Shown here one piece after another: positions 8,951 to 17,818 of a DNA stretch of 64,000 nucleotides. Each line of letters begins with the position of its first letter. Position 1 is the first letter of the stretch. The stretch comes from G016756615 sp035556195. GTDB taxonomy: Bacteria; Pseudomonadota; Alphaproteobacteria; Rhizobiales; Rhizobiaceae. Under the pieces are notes generated by a model. It was not told where the DNA came from. It was given only the letters and a program-made list of their open reading frames with translations, and searched no databases. The stretch spans positions 1 through 64,000 of the forward strand of contig DATMFK010000039.1 of NCBI GenBank assembly GCA_035556195.1, in the 5' to 3' direction. Made by a program: the position numbers and the translations under genes.

Positions 8951-9451
8951 ATGACAGATCGCATCGCCATCTATGCCGGATCTTTCGATCCACTCACCAA
9001 TGGTCACCTCGACGTCTTGAAGGCGTCGCTCTCGGTGGCAGATATGGTTTTCGCGGCGATCGGCATCCAAGCGGCCAAGAAGCCACTTTTCTCCTTCGAA
9101 GAACGTGTGTCGTTGATCAAGCAGGTCTCGGCAGCCGAGTTCGGCAAGGACGCGAGCCGCATCGAGGTAGTGTCGTTCGACGGCCTCCTCATCGATGCGG
9201 CGCGCAAGCTCGGTGCTTCGATCATGATCCGCGGACTGCGCGACGGTACCGACCTCGACTACGAGATGCAGATGGCCGGGATGAACGAGACCATGGCTCC
9301 CGAGCTGCAGACCGTGTTCCTGCCGGCGAGCCCGTCGGTCCGGACCATTACGGCCACACTTGTGCGCCAGATTGCCTCAATGGGAGGCAATGTTCGACCC
9401 TTCGTACCGGCGCCTGTCGCCGAGGCTCTTGCCGGCAAGTTCAGAACATAG
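8951..9451 (+). CDS. coaD: Phosphopantetheine adenylyltransferase
   Basis: The 166-residue enzyme transfers AMP from ATP to 4'-phosphopantetheine, the penultimate step of coenzyme A synthesis. The nucleotidyltransferase motif is AGSFDPLTNGHLDVL near the N-terminus, and RGLRDGTDLDYEMQMAGMN and SPSVRTITATLVRQIA are family signatures. ATG 8951 is chosen for correct family length; an open extension upstream to 8891 is not homologous. It is followed 18 bases later by the exported cyclophilin gene. Confidence 0.96.
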   Translation: MTDRIAIYAGSFDPLTNGHLDVLKASLSVADMVFAAIGIQAAKKPLFSFEERVSLIKQVSAAEFGKDASRIEVVSFDGLLIDAARKLGASIMIRGLRDGTDLDYEMQMAGMNETMAPELQTVFLPASPSVRTITATLVRQIASMGGNVRPFVPAPVAEALAGKFRT

Positions 9452-9469
9452 ACGCTTGAGGAGATGCCA

Positions 9470-10057
9470 ATGAGAATTGCAAGGCTTGCCGCCTTCGCCA
9501 CGGTATTTGCGGCCCTTGTCGGTTTTGCCGGACCTACGATCGCCGCCGAACCCGAAAACACCATGGTCATCACGTTGAAAGATGGCGACGTGACGGTCGC
9601 GCTCCGTCCCGATCTCGCGCCGAAACATGTCGAGCAGATCAAGGCGCTTGTGCGCGAAGGCGCCTATGACAACGTGGCATTCCATCGGGTGATCGACGGG
9701 TTCATGGCGCAGACCGGCGATGTCCAGTATGGCGACATGAACGACGGTTACGACAGCAACCGGGCGGGCATGGGTGGATCGGAACGCCCTGATCTCCCCG
9801 CGGAATTCTCCAAGGAGCATTTCGTGCGTGGGGTCGTGGGCATGGCCCGGGCCCAGGATCCGAACTCGGCCAACTCGCAGTTCTTCATCATGTTCGCTCC
9901 GGCGCCTTCGCTCGACGGTCAATACACGATCGTGGGCGAGGTCGAGAGCGGCATGGAGCATGTCGACGCGATCAAGAAGGGCAGCCCGAGCGCCAACGGC
10001 GCCGTCAGCGAACCGGATCGCATGATCAAGGTCCGCATCGCCGCCGACGGCAAATAA
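9470..10057 (+). CDS. Peptidyl-prolyl cis-trans isomerase, cyclophilin type, exported
   Basis: The 195-residue cyclophilin speeds up prolyl isomerisation. A signal peptide (RIARLAAFATVFAALVGFAG, cut after an AxA near residue 25) predicts a periplasmic location. Core motifs are NVAFHRVIDGFMAQTGD and NSANSQFFIMF. Of two ATGs, 9470 is preferred because GAGGAG lies seven bases upstream, while for 9464 it directly touches the codon. A cytoplasmic paralogue follows 24 bases downstream, forming a tandem pair. Confidence 0.93.
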   Translation: MRIARLAAFATVFAALVGFAGPTIAAEPENTMVITLKDGDVTVALRPDLAPKHVEQIKALVREGAYDNVAFHRVIDGFMAQTGDVQYGDMNDGYDSNRAGMGGSERPDLPAEFSKEHFVRGVVGMARAQDPNSANSQFFIMFAPAPSLDGQYTIVGEVESGMEHVDAIKKGSPSANGAVSEPDRMIKVRIAADGK

Positions 10058-10081
10058 CAGACAACAGCAAAGGAACTGGCC

Positions 10082-10594
10082 ATGGCCGAGATCAAGGATC
10101 GCGAGAACGCGCTCATCATGGAGACCACCAAGGGCAATGTGGTCATCGAATTGTTTCCCGACCTTGCGCCCGGCCATGTCGGTCGCATCAAGGAACTGGC
10201 GCGTGAGGGCGCGTATGACGGTGTGGTTTTCCACCGTGTCATCGATGGCTTCATGGCCCAAACCGGCGACGTGCAATACGGGAATTCGTCCAAGCCGTCT
10301 TTCAACCCGTCGCGCGCAGGCATGGGTGGCTCCGACAAGCCGGATCTGAAGGCCGAGTTCTCCAACATGAATCATTCGCGCGGCACGTGCTCCATGGCTC
10401 GCGCCCAGAACCCGAACTCCGCCAATTCGCAGTTCTTCATCTGCTTCGAGGACGCAGGCTTCCTCAACCGGCAATACACGGTTTGGGGCCAGGTCATTGA
10501 AGGCATGGAGAATGTCGACAAGATCAAGCGCGGCGAGCCGGTCGTCGATCCCGACAAGATCGTATCGTTGAAAGTCGCCGCGGACGTGAAGTAG
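10082..10594 (+). CDS. Peptidyl-prolyl cis-trans isomerase, cyclophilin type, cytoplasmic
   Basis: The 170-residue cyclophilin has no signal peptide. It contains GVVFHRVIDGFMAQTGDVQY, NSANSQFFICF and WGQVIEGMENVDKI, and is closely similar to the preceding exported cyclophilin. The pair probably arose by duplication with one copy gaining or losing its leader, giving one foldase per compartment. An AAGGAACTGGCC site precedes the ATG. Confidence 0.94.
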   Translation: MAEIKDRENALIMETTKGNVVIELFPDLAPGHVGRIKELAREGAYDGVVFHRVIDGFMAQTGDVQYGNSSKPSFNPSRAGMGGSDKPDLKAEFSNMNHSRGTCSMARAQNPNSANSQFFICFEDAGFLNRQYTVWGQVIEGMENVDKIKRGEPVVDPDKIVSLKVAADVK

Positions 10595-10602
10595 CACCGC
10601 CT

Positions 10603-10632
10603 CGTCCTTCTTCCCGTTCGGGAGGAAGGACG
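10603..10632 (+). terminator. Strong hairpin between cyclophilin gene and queA
   Basis: CGTCCTTCTTCCC (10603-10615) pairs with GGGAGGAAGGACG (10620-10632) over 13 bp, including one G-T wobble, with a 4-nt loop. It starts nine bases after the cyclophilin stop. No T-tract follows, so it could be a processing or stability hairpin or a weak terminator ahead of queA. Confidence 0.55.
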
Positions 10633-10666
10633 CTGTCGCGGCGGTTCTCCTGTCGAGGAGCCAATC

Positions 10667-11758
10667 TTGCGCATCGAACTCTTCGACTTCGACCTTCCCG
10701 ACGATCGCATAGCGCTACGGCCAGCCGAGCCGCGGGATGCCGCGAAGCTGTTGATGGTCACGCCCGGCGAGAACCTGGCCGACAGGACGGTTCGCGATCT
10801 TCCGGACATTCTTCGGCCGGGCGACGCCCTGGTCTTCAACGACACCAAGGTCATTCCGGCCCAACTCACCGGTATCAGGCGGCGCGACGGGGCTGCGGCC
10901 CAGATCGACGCTACGCTGCATATGCGTGTCGGGTCCGATCGCTGGCTGGCTTTCGTTCGTCCAGCCAAGCGGGTGATCCAGGGCGACAGGATCCAGTTCG
11001 GTCATGGCGGCAATGCGTGTTTCCTGGGCGCGCTCGATGCCACGGTCCTCGAAAAGCGCGAGGCGGGCGAGGTCCTGCTGGGCTTCGATCTCTCCGGGCC
11101 CGTGCTCGACGAGGCGCTCCATGCCGTCGGGCACGTGCCCCTGCCGCCTTACATCGCGTCGAAGCGAGCGGACGACGAACGCGATCGGACCGATTATCAG
11201 ACGATCTATGCACGGGAGGAAGGAGCCGTCGCAGCGCCGACGGCCGGACTTCATTTCACACCGGAGCTGATGGCCCGGCTCGACGAGCGCGGCGTCGAGC
11301 GGCATTTCGTGACTCTTCATGTGGGGGCCGGAACCTTCCTCCCGGTCAAGGTCGACGATACGGCCGACCACAAGATGCATGAAGAGAAGGGGGTGGTCTC
11401 AGCGGCCACGGCCGACGCGCTGAACGCCGCGCGGCGGCGTGGGGCACGGATTATCGCGGTCGGCACGACCTCGCTGCGCCTTCTCGAGAGCGCGGCGCGG
11501 GAGGATGGGGTTATCGAGCCTTGGTCGGGTGCGACCGGCATCTTCATCACGCCCGGCTATCGCTTCCGTACCGCCGACGTGCTGATGACGAACTTTCATC
11601 TGCCGCGCTCGACCCTGTTCATGCTCGTTTCGGCCTTTGCCGGCCTCGACACCATGCGTGCTGCCTATGCCCATGCCGTGAACAACGGCTATCGTTTCTA
11701 CTCCTATGGCGACGCCAGCCTGTTGTTCCGGGAGGAGAACGATGGACGACGATCTTGA
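10667..11758 (+). CDS. queA: tRNA preQ1(34) S-adenosylmethionine ribosyltransferase-isomerase
   Basis: The 363-residue enzyme makes epoxyqueuosine in tRNA by adding the ribosyl group of S-adenosylmethionine to preQ1. Recognisable blocks are LFDFDLPDDRIALRPAEPRD, ALVFNDTKVIPAQL, GAVAAPTAGLHFTPELM and LHVGAGTFLPVK. Translation starts at TTG 10667, 12 bases after a GAGGAG. It is the first gene of a queA-hypothetical-tgt queuosine cluster; the next start codon lies inside its 3' end. Confidence 0.96.
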   Translation: MRIELFDFDLPDDRIALRPAEPRDAAKLLMVTPGENLADRTVRDLPDILRPGDALVFNDTKVIPAQLTGIRRRDGAAAQIDATLHMRVGSDRWLAFVRPAKRVIQGDRIQFGHGGNACFLGALDATVLEKREAGEVLLGFDLSGPVLDEALHAVGHVPLPPYIASKRADDERDRTDYQTIYAREEGAVAAPTAGLHFTPELMARLDERGVERHFVTLHVGAGTFLPVKVDDTADHKMHEEKGVVSAATADALNAARRRGARIIAVGTTSLRLLESAAREDGVIEPWSGATGIFITPGYRFRTADVLMTNFHLPRSTLFMLVSAFAGLDTMRAAYAHAVNNGYRFYSYGDASLLFREENDGRRS

Positions 11759-12011
11759 GGAGATGGATCGGGACACGCTGATTGCGAAAGTGCGAGAATT
11801 GAGAAAAGGCATCCGCGCGCATCGGGATGCCACTGGGCACGACCTCTGCTGGCATCATCCGGATCTTTGGTCGTTGTTGCCGGAAACGATCGAGCCATCC
11901 ATTGCCGTTCCGCCATGGCCCAAATTCATGCGCGGCTGCATCCGGTACCGCCAATCGCTTGACCGGCAGGCGCCGGAAGCTCCCATTCACGACCAGGAAT
12001 TCGATGGCTGA
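11742..12011 (+). CDS. Conserved hypothetical protein between queA and tgt
   Basis: The 89-residue protein begins at ATG 11742 with a GGAGGAG site and overlaps the queA 3' end by 17 bases; its own 3' end overlaps the tgt start by eight bases. The sequence has an acidic, helical N-terminus (DDDLEEMDRDTLIAKVRELR) followed by WHHPDLWSLLP and WPKFMRGCIRYRQSLD. It has no membrane segment. The tight nesting suggests it is translated with the queuosine genes, but no function is known. Confidence 0.75.
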   Translation: MDDDLEEMDRDTLIAKVRELRKGIRAHRDATGHDLCWHHPDLWSLLPETIEPSIAVPPWPKFMRGCIRYRQSLDRQAPEAPIHDQEFDG

Positions 12012-13134
12012 CTGCTTTTCCTTTCGATTGCTTGCGACCGACGGCATGGCGCGTCGCGGCGAGATTTCGATGCCGCGGGGCGTCGTCCGCACCCCGGCCT
12101 TCATGCCGGTCGGCACCGGCGGCACGGTCAAGGCCATGTATCTGGACCAGGTACGGGCGCTCGGCTCCGACATCATTCTCGGCAACACCTATCATCTGAT
12201 GCTGCGGCCTGGGGCGGAACGCGTTGCACGGCTGGGAGGGCTGCACGAATTCGCCCGCTGGCCACATCCGATCCTGACCGACTCGGGCGGTTTCCAGGTG
12301 ATGTCGCTGGCGCAACTGCGCAAGCTCAGCGAGAACGGCGTGACCTTCCGTTCGCACATCGACGGCGCGCCCTACGAGATGTCGCCGGAACGCTCGATCG
12401 AGATCCAGGGGCTTCTCGATTCCGACATACAGATGCAACTCGACGAATGCGTGGCCTTGCCTGCGAACGAGCGCGAGATCGAGCGCGCAATGGAATTGTC
12501 CCTGCGTTGGGCCGAGCGCTGCAAGAAGGCATTTGGCGACCAGCCCGGCAAGGCGATGTTCGGCATCGTTCAGGGTGGGGATGTCGCAAAGCTCAGGATC
12601 CGCTCGGCCCAATCGCTTGCGGCAATGGGGCTGAAGGGCTACGCCGTGGGCGGTCTCGCCGTCGGCGAACCGCAGGCGGTCATGCTGCAAATGATCGAAG
12701 CCACGTGCCCGGAACTGCCGTCCGACAAACCACGCTATCTGATGGGAGTCGGTACGCCGGACGACATACTGAGATCAGTGGCGCGCGGCATCGATATGTT
12801 CGATTGCGTCATGCCAACCAGGGCGGGGCGCCACGGTCTTGCCTACACCCGCCGCGGCAAGGTCAACCTGCGCAATGCTCGTCACGCCGAGGACCCACGC
12901 CCGCTCGATGAGGAAAGCAATTGTCCGGCGTCGCGCGACTATTCGCGCGCCTATCTGCATCACCTCGTCAAGTCGGGCGAGGCGTTGGGCGCCATGCTGC
13001 TCACCTGGAACAATCTGGCCTATTATCAGCGGTTGATGCAGGACATACGCGACGCGATCGAGAAAGGCCATTTCGCCGAACGATCGGCACTCATAACCGA
13101 GGGCTGGGAACGGGGCGATCTCCCTGCCCGCTAA
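12004..13134 (+). CDS. tgt: Queuine/preQ1 tRNA-ribosyltransferase with degenerate zinc site
   Basis: The 376-residue enzyme exchanges guanine-34 for preQ1 in tRNAs with GUN anticodons. Both catalytic aspartates are visible (TDSGGFQVMS and MFDCVMPTRAGRHG). ATG 12004 gives the standard N-terminus. The zinc-binding segment is unusual: where the family has CxCxxC plus a histidine, this protein reads ESNCPASRDYSR and LLTWNNLAYY, so two cysteines are Ser and the histidine is Asn. The fold is otherwise intact. It completes the queA-hypothetical-tgt operon. Confidence 0.95.
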   Translation: MADCFSFRLLATDGMARRGEISMPRGVVRTPAFMPVGTGGTVKAMYLDQVRALGSDIILGNTYHLMLRPGAERVARLGGLHEFARWPHPILTDSGGFQVMSLAQLRKLSENGVTFRSHIDGAPYEMSPERSIEIQGLLDSDIQMQLDECVALPANEREIERAMELSLRWAERCKKAFGDQPGKAMFGIVQGGDVAKLRIRSAQSLAAMGLKGYAVGGLAVGEPQAVMLQMIEATCPELPSDKPRYLMGVGTPDDILRSVARGIDMFDCVMPTRAGRHGLAYTRRGKVNLRNARHAEDPRPLDEESNCPASRDYSRAYLHHLVKSGEALGAMLLTWNNLAYYQRLMQDIRDAIEKGHFAERSALITEGWERGDLPAR

Positions 13135-13208
13135 GCGGAGCATGGTGGCTTTGCTTGAAAGGGAGCCTGCGGTCTGCAAGAACAACCGCAACGAAACGAG
13201 GACAGGTC

Positions 13209-13445
13209 ATGAAGGCTTTTTTCGTCCAGATCAAATGCGAGCTCGGTAAAGCCTATGAGGTGGCCTCCGCGCTCGTCGATGCCGAGATCGCTTCGGAGGT
13301 CTATTCGACAGCGGGGGATTACGATCTGCTCGTGAAGTTCTATGTCGACGAGGATGAGGATATTGGACACTTCGTCAATCAGAAGGTCCATGCCATTCCT
13401 GGAATCAGAAACACCTTTACCACGGTGACTTTCCGCGCCTTCTGA
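13209..13445 (+). CDS. Stand-alone Lrp/AsnC ligand-binding (RAM) domain protein
   Basis: The 78-residue protein is one alpha-beta RAM module (FVQIKCELGKAYEVASALVD, GDYDLLVKFYV, VHAIPGIRNTFTTVTF) with no DNA-binding domain. Such stand-alone modules oligomerise and bind amino acids or modulate full-length Lrp-family regulators. ATG 13209 follows GAGGACAGGTC. It lies 74 bases after tgt and may be co-transcribed, but no functional link is evident. Confidence 0.82.
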   Translation: MKAFFVQIKCELGKAYEVASALVDAEIASEVYSTAGDYDLLVKFYVDEDEDIGHFVNQKVHAIPGIRNTFTTVTFRAF

Positions 13446-13611
13446 CCAGCTACAGATTATCGGGCGGGCAGTTGCTGCTGCATCTCTAGTTTTAGTGCAT
13501 TACGTTTGTGCAAGATCGCCGCCAGCTGCGATCCCAGCGCGATATCTGCGCGATTGCACTTGCATTTCCTGGGCTATCTAATCTCAAATGGTGCCAGAGG
13601 GGAGTGCACGG

Positions 13612-15024
13612 GTGGTTGCCTTCAACGAGATGGGCCCTGCGGAAGCCAAGGTCAGGGAGCCGTACAGAGCTTATGGCGATTGGTTGCGGGATCAGGATCC
13701 GGCCCGCCTTAACGACAAGATGCGCGATGCCGAGCGCGTCTTCCGGAAGACAGGGATCACTTTCGCCGTTTACGGCGAAGCAGAAGCTGCCGAGCGCCTC
13801 ATCCCCTTCGACATCGTTCCGCGCATCATTTCCGGGGCCGAGTGGCGTCGTCTCACCCAGGGCATCGAGCAACGGGTGCAAGCGCTCAACGCCTTCCTGG
13901 ACGACATCTACCATCGACAGGAAATCCTGCGCTCCGGAAGGCTTCCCCGCGAGCTGGTTGCCGCCAACGAGGCCTTTCTGCCCGAAATGATCGGGGTGAA
14001 GCCGCCGGCGGGCGTCTATACACACATTATCGGCGTCGACATCGTCAGGACCGGTGAGAACCAGTTCCACGTCCTCGAGGATAATGCCCGAACGCCCTCT
14101 GGCGTCTCCTATATGCTGGAGAACCGCGAAACGATGATGCAATTGTTCCCCGAGCTCTTCCAGCGGGTGAAGGTGAGGCCCGTCGAAAACTATCCTCAAC
14201 TGCTGCGCCAGTCCCTCGCTACGGTGAGCCCAAACGGCGCGCGAGGCGCGCCGACTATCGCGGTCCTGACACCCGGCAGCTACAATTCGGCCTATTTCGA
14301 ACACGCCTTTCTGGCGGATCAGATGGGGGTCGAACTGGTCGAGGGAACTGACTTGCGGGTAATCGACGGCGGGGTGGCGATGCGCACCACCGAGGGCTAC
14401 AAGCGCGTGGACGTGCTCTATCGCCGGGTCGATGACGCCTTTCTCGATCCGCTGACTTTCCGACCGGATTCAGCGCTCGGCGTTGCCGGGATAATGGACG
14501 TCTACAGGGCCGGCAACATCACGATCGCCAATGCGCCGGGCACCGGAATCGCTGACGACAAGGCGATCTATTCATTCATGCCGGAGATCATAGAATTCTA
14601 CACAGGCCGCAAAGCCATGCTGGAGAACATCCCGACTTGGCGCTGCTCAGAGCCGGACAGCCTGAAATATGTTCTGGCGCATCTGGACGAACTGGTGGTG
14701 AAAGAAGTCCACGGATCGGGCGGCTACGGGATGCTCGTTGGTCCCGCTGCGTCGAAGAAGGAACGCGAGACCTTCGCCGCGAAGCTCGCTGCGCGGCCGT
14801 CCAACTATATCGCTCAGCCGACCCTGGCGCTGTCGACATGTCCGATCCTGACTGAAAAGGGCCTCGCCCCGCGTCATGTGGACCTGCGGCCCTTCGTGCT
14901 GGTGTCCGACCGGATCCAGATCGTACCTGGCGGGCTGACTCGCGTCGCCTTGAAGGAGGGGTCGCTCGTCGTGAACTCGTCCCAGGGCGGCGGAACCAAG
15001 GACACTTGGGTCCTCGACGATTGA
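13612..15024 (+). CDS. Circularly permuted ATP-grasp (type 2) peptide ligase-like protein
   Basis: The 470-residue protein matches the DUF404/DUF407 circularly permuted ATP-grasp family (PAGVYTHIIGVDIVRTGENQ, VLEDNARTPSGVSYMLENR, GSGGYGMLVGP, RHVDLRPFVLVSDR). These enzymes are thought to be carboxylate-amine ligases, activating a carboxylate with ATP. GTG 13612 is favoured because AGAGGGGAG sits seven bases upstream; an in-frame ATG at 13588 lacks such a site. It is the first of four genes (with alpha-E, transglutaminase-like and Anbu) commonly found together and proposed to make or remodel a peptide conjugate of unknown identity. Confidence 0.88.
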   Translation: MVAFNEMGPAEAKVREPYRAYGDWLRDQDPARLNDKMRDAERVFRKTGITFAVYGEAEAAERLIPFDIVPRIISGAEWRRLTQGIEQRVQALNAFLDDIYHRQEILRSGRLPRELVAANEAFLPEMIGVKPPAGVYTHIIGVDIVRTGENQFHVLEDNARTPSGVSYMLENRETMMQLFPELFQRVKVRPVENYPQLLRQSLATVSPNGARGAPTIAVLTPGSYNSAYFEHAFLADQMGVELVEGTDLRVIDGGVAMRTTEGYKRVDVLYRRVDDAFLDPLTFRPDSALGVAGIMDVYRAGNITIANAPGTGIADDKAIYSFMPEIIEFYTGRKAMLENIPTWRCSEPDSLKYVLAHLDELVVKEVHGSGGYGMLVGPAASKKERETFAAKLAARPSNYIAQPTLALSTCPILTEKGLAPRHVDLRPFVLVSDRIQIVPGGLTRVALKEGSLVVNSSQGGGTKDTWVLDD

Positions 15025-15146
15025 CAGGGAAGCGGAGGCGGGTGGGCGGTCAGGAGATGGCGTCGAGAAGTCCACGTATCCGCACGGCGAGGGAGATTGA
15101 CTGATGTACGCGGCCTGCCGCTTCTCAAGGCGTGGGGAACGCTGAA

Positions 15147-16088
15147 ATGCTCCTTGGTCGCACAGCCAACGGGCTTTACTGGATGAACCGCTATATCGAA
15201 CGCGCCGAGAACATGGCCCGGCTCGTCGATGTCGGGCTCCGGATGGCTCTCACACGCTCGCAAGGCGCCGGCGACGAGTGGGCGTCCGTCATCGTAAGCG
15301 CCGCGGCCAACGCGCCTTTCGCTCGAAGACATTCGGAATACACAGCCGCGACTGTTTCGGATTTCCTGCTGCGGGACACGAGCAATCCATCGAGTGTCAT
15401 CTCGTCGATGGAGACGGCCCGCATGAACGCCCGAATGGTGCGGACAGCACTCACCCTCGATACCTGGGAGAGCATCAACGAAGCCTGGATGACGATGAAG
15501 CGCGCATTGGCGTCGCCGATCGATCAACGAGATCTGCCGAAGGTTCTCGACCTGATCAAGCGCGAGACGGCACAGATCAGGGGTGCGTTCTATGGCACCA
15601 TGCTACGGAATGAAATCTTCGACTTCGCCCAGATCGGGACGTATGTCGAACGGGCCGACAATACGGCGCGCATCCTCGACGTGAAGTACTATGTGCTGCT
15701 GCCGTCAATTTCCTGGGTCGGATCGTCCCTCGATAACTATCAATGGGAATCCATCCTGCGTTCCGTAGCGGCGCATCGGTCCTACCGGTGGGTCTACGAC
15801 GCCGTTTATAAACCCGCCAATATCGCGGACTACCTGATCCTGAACGGCCGTATGCCGAGGTCGCTGACGTTCTGCTACCGCTTTATCGTCGAGCACCTTC
15901 GCTTTCGGGCCGAGGACTATGGTCAACGGCATCCTTGCATAGGAACCGCCGAGCAGACCTTGGCGCGCCTGAAAGCCGGATCGATCGGCGAGATTTTCGA
16001 TGCGGGCCTTCACGAATTCCTCGATGATTTCATCGCCAGCAACAATCGCTTCGGCGAGCAGATCGCAGAGGATTATAACTTCTACTAG
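15147..16088 (+). CDS. Alpha-E domain-containing protein
   Basis: The 313-residue, nearly all-helical protein opens with MLLGRTANGLYWMNRYIER, the hallmark of the alpha-E (DUF403) family, and repeats a related ENMARLVDV/DNTARILDV motif later, consistent with an internal duplication. It has no recognised catalytic motif and is always a partner of the type 2 ATP-grasp protein, perhaps holding the substrate. ATG 15147 is chosen since the conserved family start follows directly. The next gene begins 13 bases downstream. Confidence 0.88.
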   Translation: MLLGRTANGLYWMNRYIERAENMARLVDVGLRMALTRSQGAGDEWASVIVSAAANAPFARRHSEYTAATVSDFLLRDTSNPSSVISSMETARMNARMVRTALTLDTWESINEAWMTMKRALASPIDQRDLPKVLDLIKRETAQIRGAFYGTMLRNEIFDFAQIGTYVERADNTARILDVKYYVLLPSISWVGSSLDNYQWESILRSVAAHRSYRWVYDAVYKPANIADYLILNGRMPRSLTFCYRFIVEHLRFRAEDYGQRHPCIGTAEQTLARLKAGSIGEIFDAGLHEFLDDFIASNNRFGEQIAEDYNFY

Positions 16089-16101
16089 AGGGCTCGCCGT
16101 C

Positions 16102-16896
16102 ATGCGGTTGAAGATCACGCATCGTACTGAATACCGGTATGACACGCCGATCCAATATGCCCTGCAGCGGCTGCGGCTGGTCCCCCAGCCGGGACCGACG
16201 CAAACGATCGGACACTGGGCCCTTGCAATCGATGGTGCGCGGGAGGAACTACGGTTCACCGATCATTTCGGCAACGATACGCGCTTGGTGAGCATCCTCG
16301 GCGAATCTCATGTGATCGGCATCGAAGCGACCGGTGTAGTGGAGACCAGGGACAACGCAGGTGTGACCGGGCCGCATCGTGGCTTCGCGCCGCTTTGGCT
16401 GTTTTGCCGGGAAACCTCCTTGACCACGGGCGCCGAAGGCATCCTCGCGCTCGTTGAGGAGGTCGGCACGAGAGGGGGCGACATCCAGCGGCTGCACCGC
16501 TTGATGAAGTTGATCGGTGAGCGGGTCGCATACCGGCCGGGCGCCACCACTGCAGAGACGTCCGCCGAAGCAGCCTTGGCTCAGCAATCAGGCGTGTGTC
16601 AGGATCACGCCCACATCTTCATCGCGGCGGCGCGACGCATGGGCTATCCCGCGCGTTACGTCAGTGGCTATCTGATGATGGATGTGGTGGACCAGGCTGC
16701 CAGCCATGCCTGGGCCGAAGCCCACGTTGGCAATCTCGGTTGGGTTGCTTTCGATGCGACGAACGGCATTTCGCCCGACGAACGCTATGTAAGGCTCGCC
16801 ACGGGGTGCGACTATCGCGAGGCTTCGCCCGTGTCGGGTATTCTGCTTGGGCAAGCGCAGGAACACCTTGCAGTCCACATTACGGTGGAGCAGTAA
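16102..16896 (+). CDS. Transglutaminase-like cysteine peptidase-fold protein
   Basis: The 264-residue protein has the bacterial transglutaminase N-terminal beta domain (MRLKITHRTEYRYDTPIQYA) and the core with a full triad: Cys166 in QSGVCQDHAH, His202 in ASHAWAEAH and Asp218 in WVAFDATNG. It could hydrolyse or transfer amide bonds. It belongs to the ATP-grasp/alpha-E/Anbu operon and may act on the peptide made by the ATP-grasp enzyme. No signal peptide is present. Confidence 0.9.
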   Translation: MRLKITHRTEYRYDTPIQYALQRLRLVPQPGPTQTIGHWALAIDGAREELRFTDHFGNDTRLVSILGESHVIGIEATGVVETRDNAGVTGPHRGFAPLWLFCRETSLTTGAEGILALVEEVGTRGGDIQRLHRLMKLIGERVAYRPGATTAETSAEAALAQQSGVCQDHAHIFIAAARRMGYPARYVSGYLMMDVVDQAASHAWAEAHVGNLGWVAFDATNGISPDERYVRLATGCDYREASPVSGILLGQAQEHLAVHITVEQ

Positions 16897-16981
16897 TTCC
16901 GCGACGGGCGTGAAATCGGCGGTCAGCCCCGTTCCGGCGCACTGGATCAGTCCGGAAAATAACCCTAAGATGCGGAATATT

Positions 16982-17713
16982 ATGACCTATTGTGTCGGGC
17001 TGATGATCGATCGCGGGTTGGTGTTCATGTCGGACACCCGCACCAATGCCGGCGTGGATTCGATCTCCACATTCCGCAAGATGCACGTCTGGGAACAGCC
17101 CGGCGACAGGGTGATCGTCCTGATGTCGGCCGGCAATCTCGCCACGACCCAAGCCGTCGTGAGCCTGCTGGATGAACGCTGCAAAACCATCTCAGAACAT
17201 GGTCCGACTGTCTTGGAAACGTCATCGATGTACCAGACGGCCCGCCTCGTCGGGAACACCGTCAAGGAGGTCATAGCCAGTGCCTCGCCGGGCGGGCACA
17301 GGGGAGATTCCTATTTCAATGCCTCCTTCATACTCGGCGGCCAGATCGAGGGCAGCGAACCCCGTCTGTTCTTGATCTATCCGGAAGGCAATTTCATCGA
17401 ATCGACCGAAGACACGCCCTTCTTCCAGATCGGCGAGACCAAATACGGAAAGCCGATCATCATCAGAGCTTATGATCGGAAAATGACCTTTCCCGAAACG
17501 GTCAAGCTTCTGATGGTGTCGTTCGACTCGACGCTGAAATCCAACCTGTCCGTCGGCCTCCCAATCGACGTTCTGTTCTACGAACGGGATGCGCTGAAGG
17601 TGAAGTTGAAGAAGCGCATCAGCAAGGACGATCCCTATTTTCGCGCCATTTCCGATAGCTGGTCGAAAGCGTTGCGGGCAGCTTTCGCCAGCCTTCCCGA
17701 TTTTCCGGTTTAG
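16982..17713 (+). CDS. Anbu-type bacterial proteasome-like peptidase
   Basis: The 243-residue protein is an Ntn-hydrolase of the Anbu family (bacterial proteasome-related peptidase). ATG 16982 is chosen over 16970 because Met removal then exposes the nucleophile Thr1 (MTYCVGLMIDRG). Asp17 and Lys32 (numbered from Thr1) sit at the expected proteasome catalytic positions (SDTRTNAG, FRKMHVW). Characterised Anbu proteins form open helical or ring assemblies with weak or unknown peptidase activity. Position as the last gene of the ATP-grasp operon suggests it processes that product. Confidence 0.9.
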   Translation: MTYCVGLMIDRGLVFMSDTRTNAGVDSISTFRKMHVWEQPGDRVIVLMSAGNLATTQAVVSLLDERCKTISEHGPTVLETSSMYQTARLVGNTVKEVIASASPGGHRGDSYFNASFILGGQIEGSEPRLFLIYPEGNFIESTEDTPFFQIGETKYGKPIIIRAYDRKMTFPETVKLLMVSFDSTLKSNLSVGLPIDVLFYERDALKVKLKKRISKDDPYFRAISDSWSKALRAAFASLPDFPV

Positions 17714-17818
17714 GGCAGCGTGGCAGGCAGATCGATTGCCCGCAGCTGTATCGTGCTCGCGGCGCGAGATAGCTCGTCACTCGTTGAATAATCACCCGGT
17801 ATAGGGAGGAGGTCGGGA

